A DNA stretch of 5,176 nt from Clostridiales bacterium (GTDB lineage Bacteria; Bacillota; Clostridia; Oscillospirales; QAMX01): positions 1 through 5,176 of the forward strand of contig QAMX01000076.1 in assembly GCA_003149835.1 (NCBI GenBank), given 5' to 3'. A program made the position numbers and the translations under genes. Under the pieces are notes generated by a model, which saw only the letters and a program-made list of their open reading frames with translations, did not search any database and had not been told where the DNA came from. Shown piece by piece: positions 4,112 to 5,176 of the stretch (position 1 is the stretch's first letter; every line of letters starts with the position of its first letter).

Positions 4112-5176
4112 TCAGGATAGATTGGCTTCGAAAAATCCGTCCGGCCAGAAGCTGCTGTCAATCGCAAACGCTTCCCAGAAACGGCTGACGGTTTCCTGCG
4201 CTTCCGGCGTCGAGTCGCTCATGAGCGACGCAACAGAGACGACATCCGTCCGCCCGGCCGCCGCCAGCATTTCGTCGAGAGCTTCCGGGTGCGCGCCTTC
4301 TGGCGCGTTCACCCAAAGGACAGAACGCAGACTTTTCATCGTTTGAAATGCGGCGGTATCGCCGTCGGTGAAGTTTGTATCTGTGACGCACAGATGGATC
4401 AGCCGGGTCAACGACGCCAGCGGCGCAAAGCTGTCCGCCGTGGATTGGCTGATGGAGAGATCCGTCAGCGGCAAAGCGGCGAGCGGCGACAGGTCGCCCG
4501 AAAAGCCGCTCAGCCGCAGCCCGTTCAGGCGGCTCAGATGCGAGAGCGCGGCGATATCGGTCAGCCGGTTCTGAAGCCCGACGCCGGTGTAACGGCCGAG
4601 GTTCAGCTTTTCCAACGACGCGAGGTTTTGAAGCGGCGACAGATCTTCAAGCGGACAGCGCGTCAGCCACAGTTCCCGCAGCGTGGTAATTCGGCCGATG
4701 TCTGTCAGATCGCTGAGCGGATAGTTGTCGATGGCGAGCCGTTCAAGCGGCAAATCCGCGAGTACCTCTGTCTGCCACAGAAGATCCGACGGCAGATTGC
4801 CGGCAAATGCGACGGACAGCTCTGTTAAACGGCTCAGCTTGCCGACAGGGCTCAGATCCGTCCCGTAATAATCGATGAGTGAGAGGCTTTGCAGATTTTC
4901 ACAGGCTTCCAGCCCCGACAGATCAGAAACCGGCAGCCCATAAGGCTGACCGTCGATCATGTGCAGGGATGCGGAATTCTCCCAGGTAGCAAAATAAATC
5001 TCCAGTTTTGTGACGCGTTTGAGCATTTCGTCGGTGATTTCGCCCTGCACGTTCAGCGCCTGCCGGACGGCGTCGGCCAGCGCATGGGAGACGACGGTTC
5101 CGCTTGGTGTCTGCTCTGACGATGCGGTTGTCGCCGGCGGTGTGGTGGGTTTCGGCGCTGCTTTTGTGGACGGTTC
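4112..5176 (-). CDS. Secreted leucine-rich-repeat protein, internalin-like (5' end outside window)
   Basis: The frame stays open to the right edge, so the gene is partial at its 5' end; 354 residues are visible and the GTG at 5050 is an internal codon, not a convincing start. The visible part begins with a Pro/Thr/Ser/Ala-rich linker (about residues 1-28) typical of exported Firmicutes proteins between a signal or lipobox and a surface domain. Then comes a cap-like HALADAVRQALNVQGEIT segment and the LTKLEIYF-type opening, as in internalin-family LRR proteins. About eight repeats of roughly 22 residues follow (residues ~85-275), with units such as LTDIGRITTLRELWL, LSPLQNLASLEKLNL and LSPLAALPLTDLSI. 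The last 70 residues lack repeats and end in FEANLS. LRR surfaces usually bind proteins or glycans; the partner is unknown. The export signal lies beyond the window, so secretion is inferred. A terminator follows about 140 bases later. Confidence 0.88.
   Translation of the reverse strand, partial: EPSTKAAPKPTTPPATTASSEQTPSGTVVSHALADAVRQALNVQGEITDEMLKRVTKLEIYFATWENSASLHMIDGQPYGLPVSDLSGLEACENLQSLSLIDYYGTDLSPVGKLSRLTELSVAFAGNLPSDLLWQTEVLADLPLERLAIDNYPLSDLTDIGRITTLRELWLTRCPLEDLSPLQNLASLEKLNLGRYTGVGLQNRLTDIAALSHLSRLNGLRLSGFSGDLSPLAALPLTDLSISQSTADSFAPLASLTRLIHLCVTDTNFTDGDTAAFQTMKSLRSVLWVNAPEGAHPEALDEMLAAAGRTDVVSVASLMSDSTPEAQETVSRFWEAFAIDSSFWPDGFFEANLS

Noticed and set aside
3919..4188. 89-residue plus-strand open frame
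   Set aside because: It starts inside the terminator T-tract and runs through the terminator stem and the end of the LRR gene; no ribosome site and no sensible protein pattern.
4289..4828. 179-residue plus-strand open frame
   Set aside because: It is antisense to the leucine-rich repeats; its Arg/Gln-rich periodic sequence is simply the complement of the repeat codons.

Overview
The window looks like chromosomal DNA of an anaerobic Gram-positive bacterium of the Clostridia (Firmicutes), probably a fairly GC-rich, Oscillospiraceae-like gut lineage. This is inferred from strong AGGAGG-type Shine-Dalgarno sites, use of TTG and GTG starts, sigma-A type promoters, a clostridial-style secreted D-Ala-D-Ala carboxypeptidase beside an RluB-type pseudouridine synthase, and secreted lipoprotein and leucine-rich-repeat proteins. 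The sequence alone cannot name the species.

Left part (1-2178, plus strand): the last 21 codons of an unidentified upstream gene, then an unusually structured 130-base spacer (candidate five-stem RNA or DNA element, 71-168), then a D-alanyl-D-alanine carboxypeptidase (199-1284), a 144-base spacer with no clear promoter or terminator, and an RsuA/RluB-family 23S rRNA pseudouridine synthase starting with TTG (1429-2178). These are housekeeping functions: peptidoglycan trimming and ribosome modification.

Right part (2249-5176, minus strand, convergent with the left part): reading leftwards from the right edge there is the 3' part of a secreted leucine-rich-repeat protein (4112-5176, its 5' end lies outside the window), a short orphan C-terminal-like reading frame (3976-4083), and a strong intrinsic terminator (3923-3970). 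A good extended -10 promoter (3882-3910) follows, with a 90-base leader holding a hairpin, then a four-helix small membrane protein (3383-3784). Next come a second promoter (3307-3334), a lipoprotein with an Ig-like domain (2493-3227), a 50-residue small protein behind a perfect Shine-Dalgarno site (2326-2478), and a 15-bp terminator hairpin (2249-2288) that closes the convergent pair.

The minus-strand genes look like accessory cell-envelope functions: an LRR surface protein, a membrane protein and a lipoprotein with a tiny partner. No mobile element, CRISPR array, tRNA or rRNA was seen. The least explained items are the multi-hairpin spacer at 71-168, the 50-residue gene at 2326-2478 with its HEWIH motif, and the gene remnant at 3976-4083.
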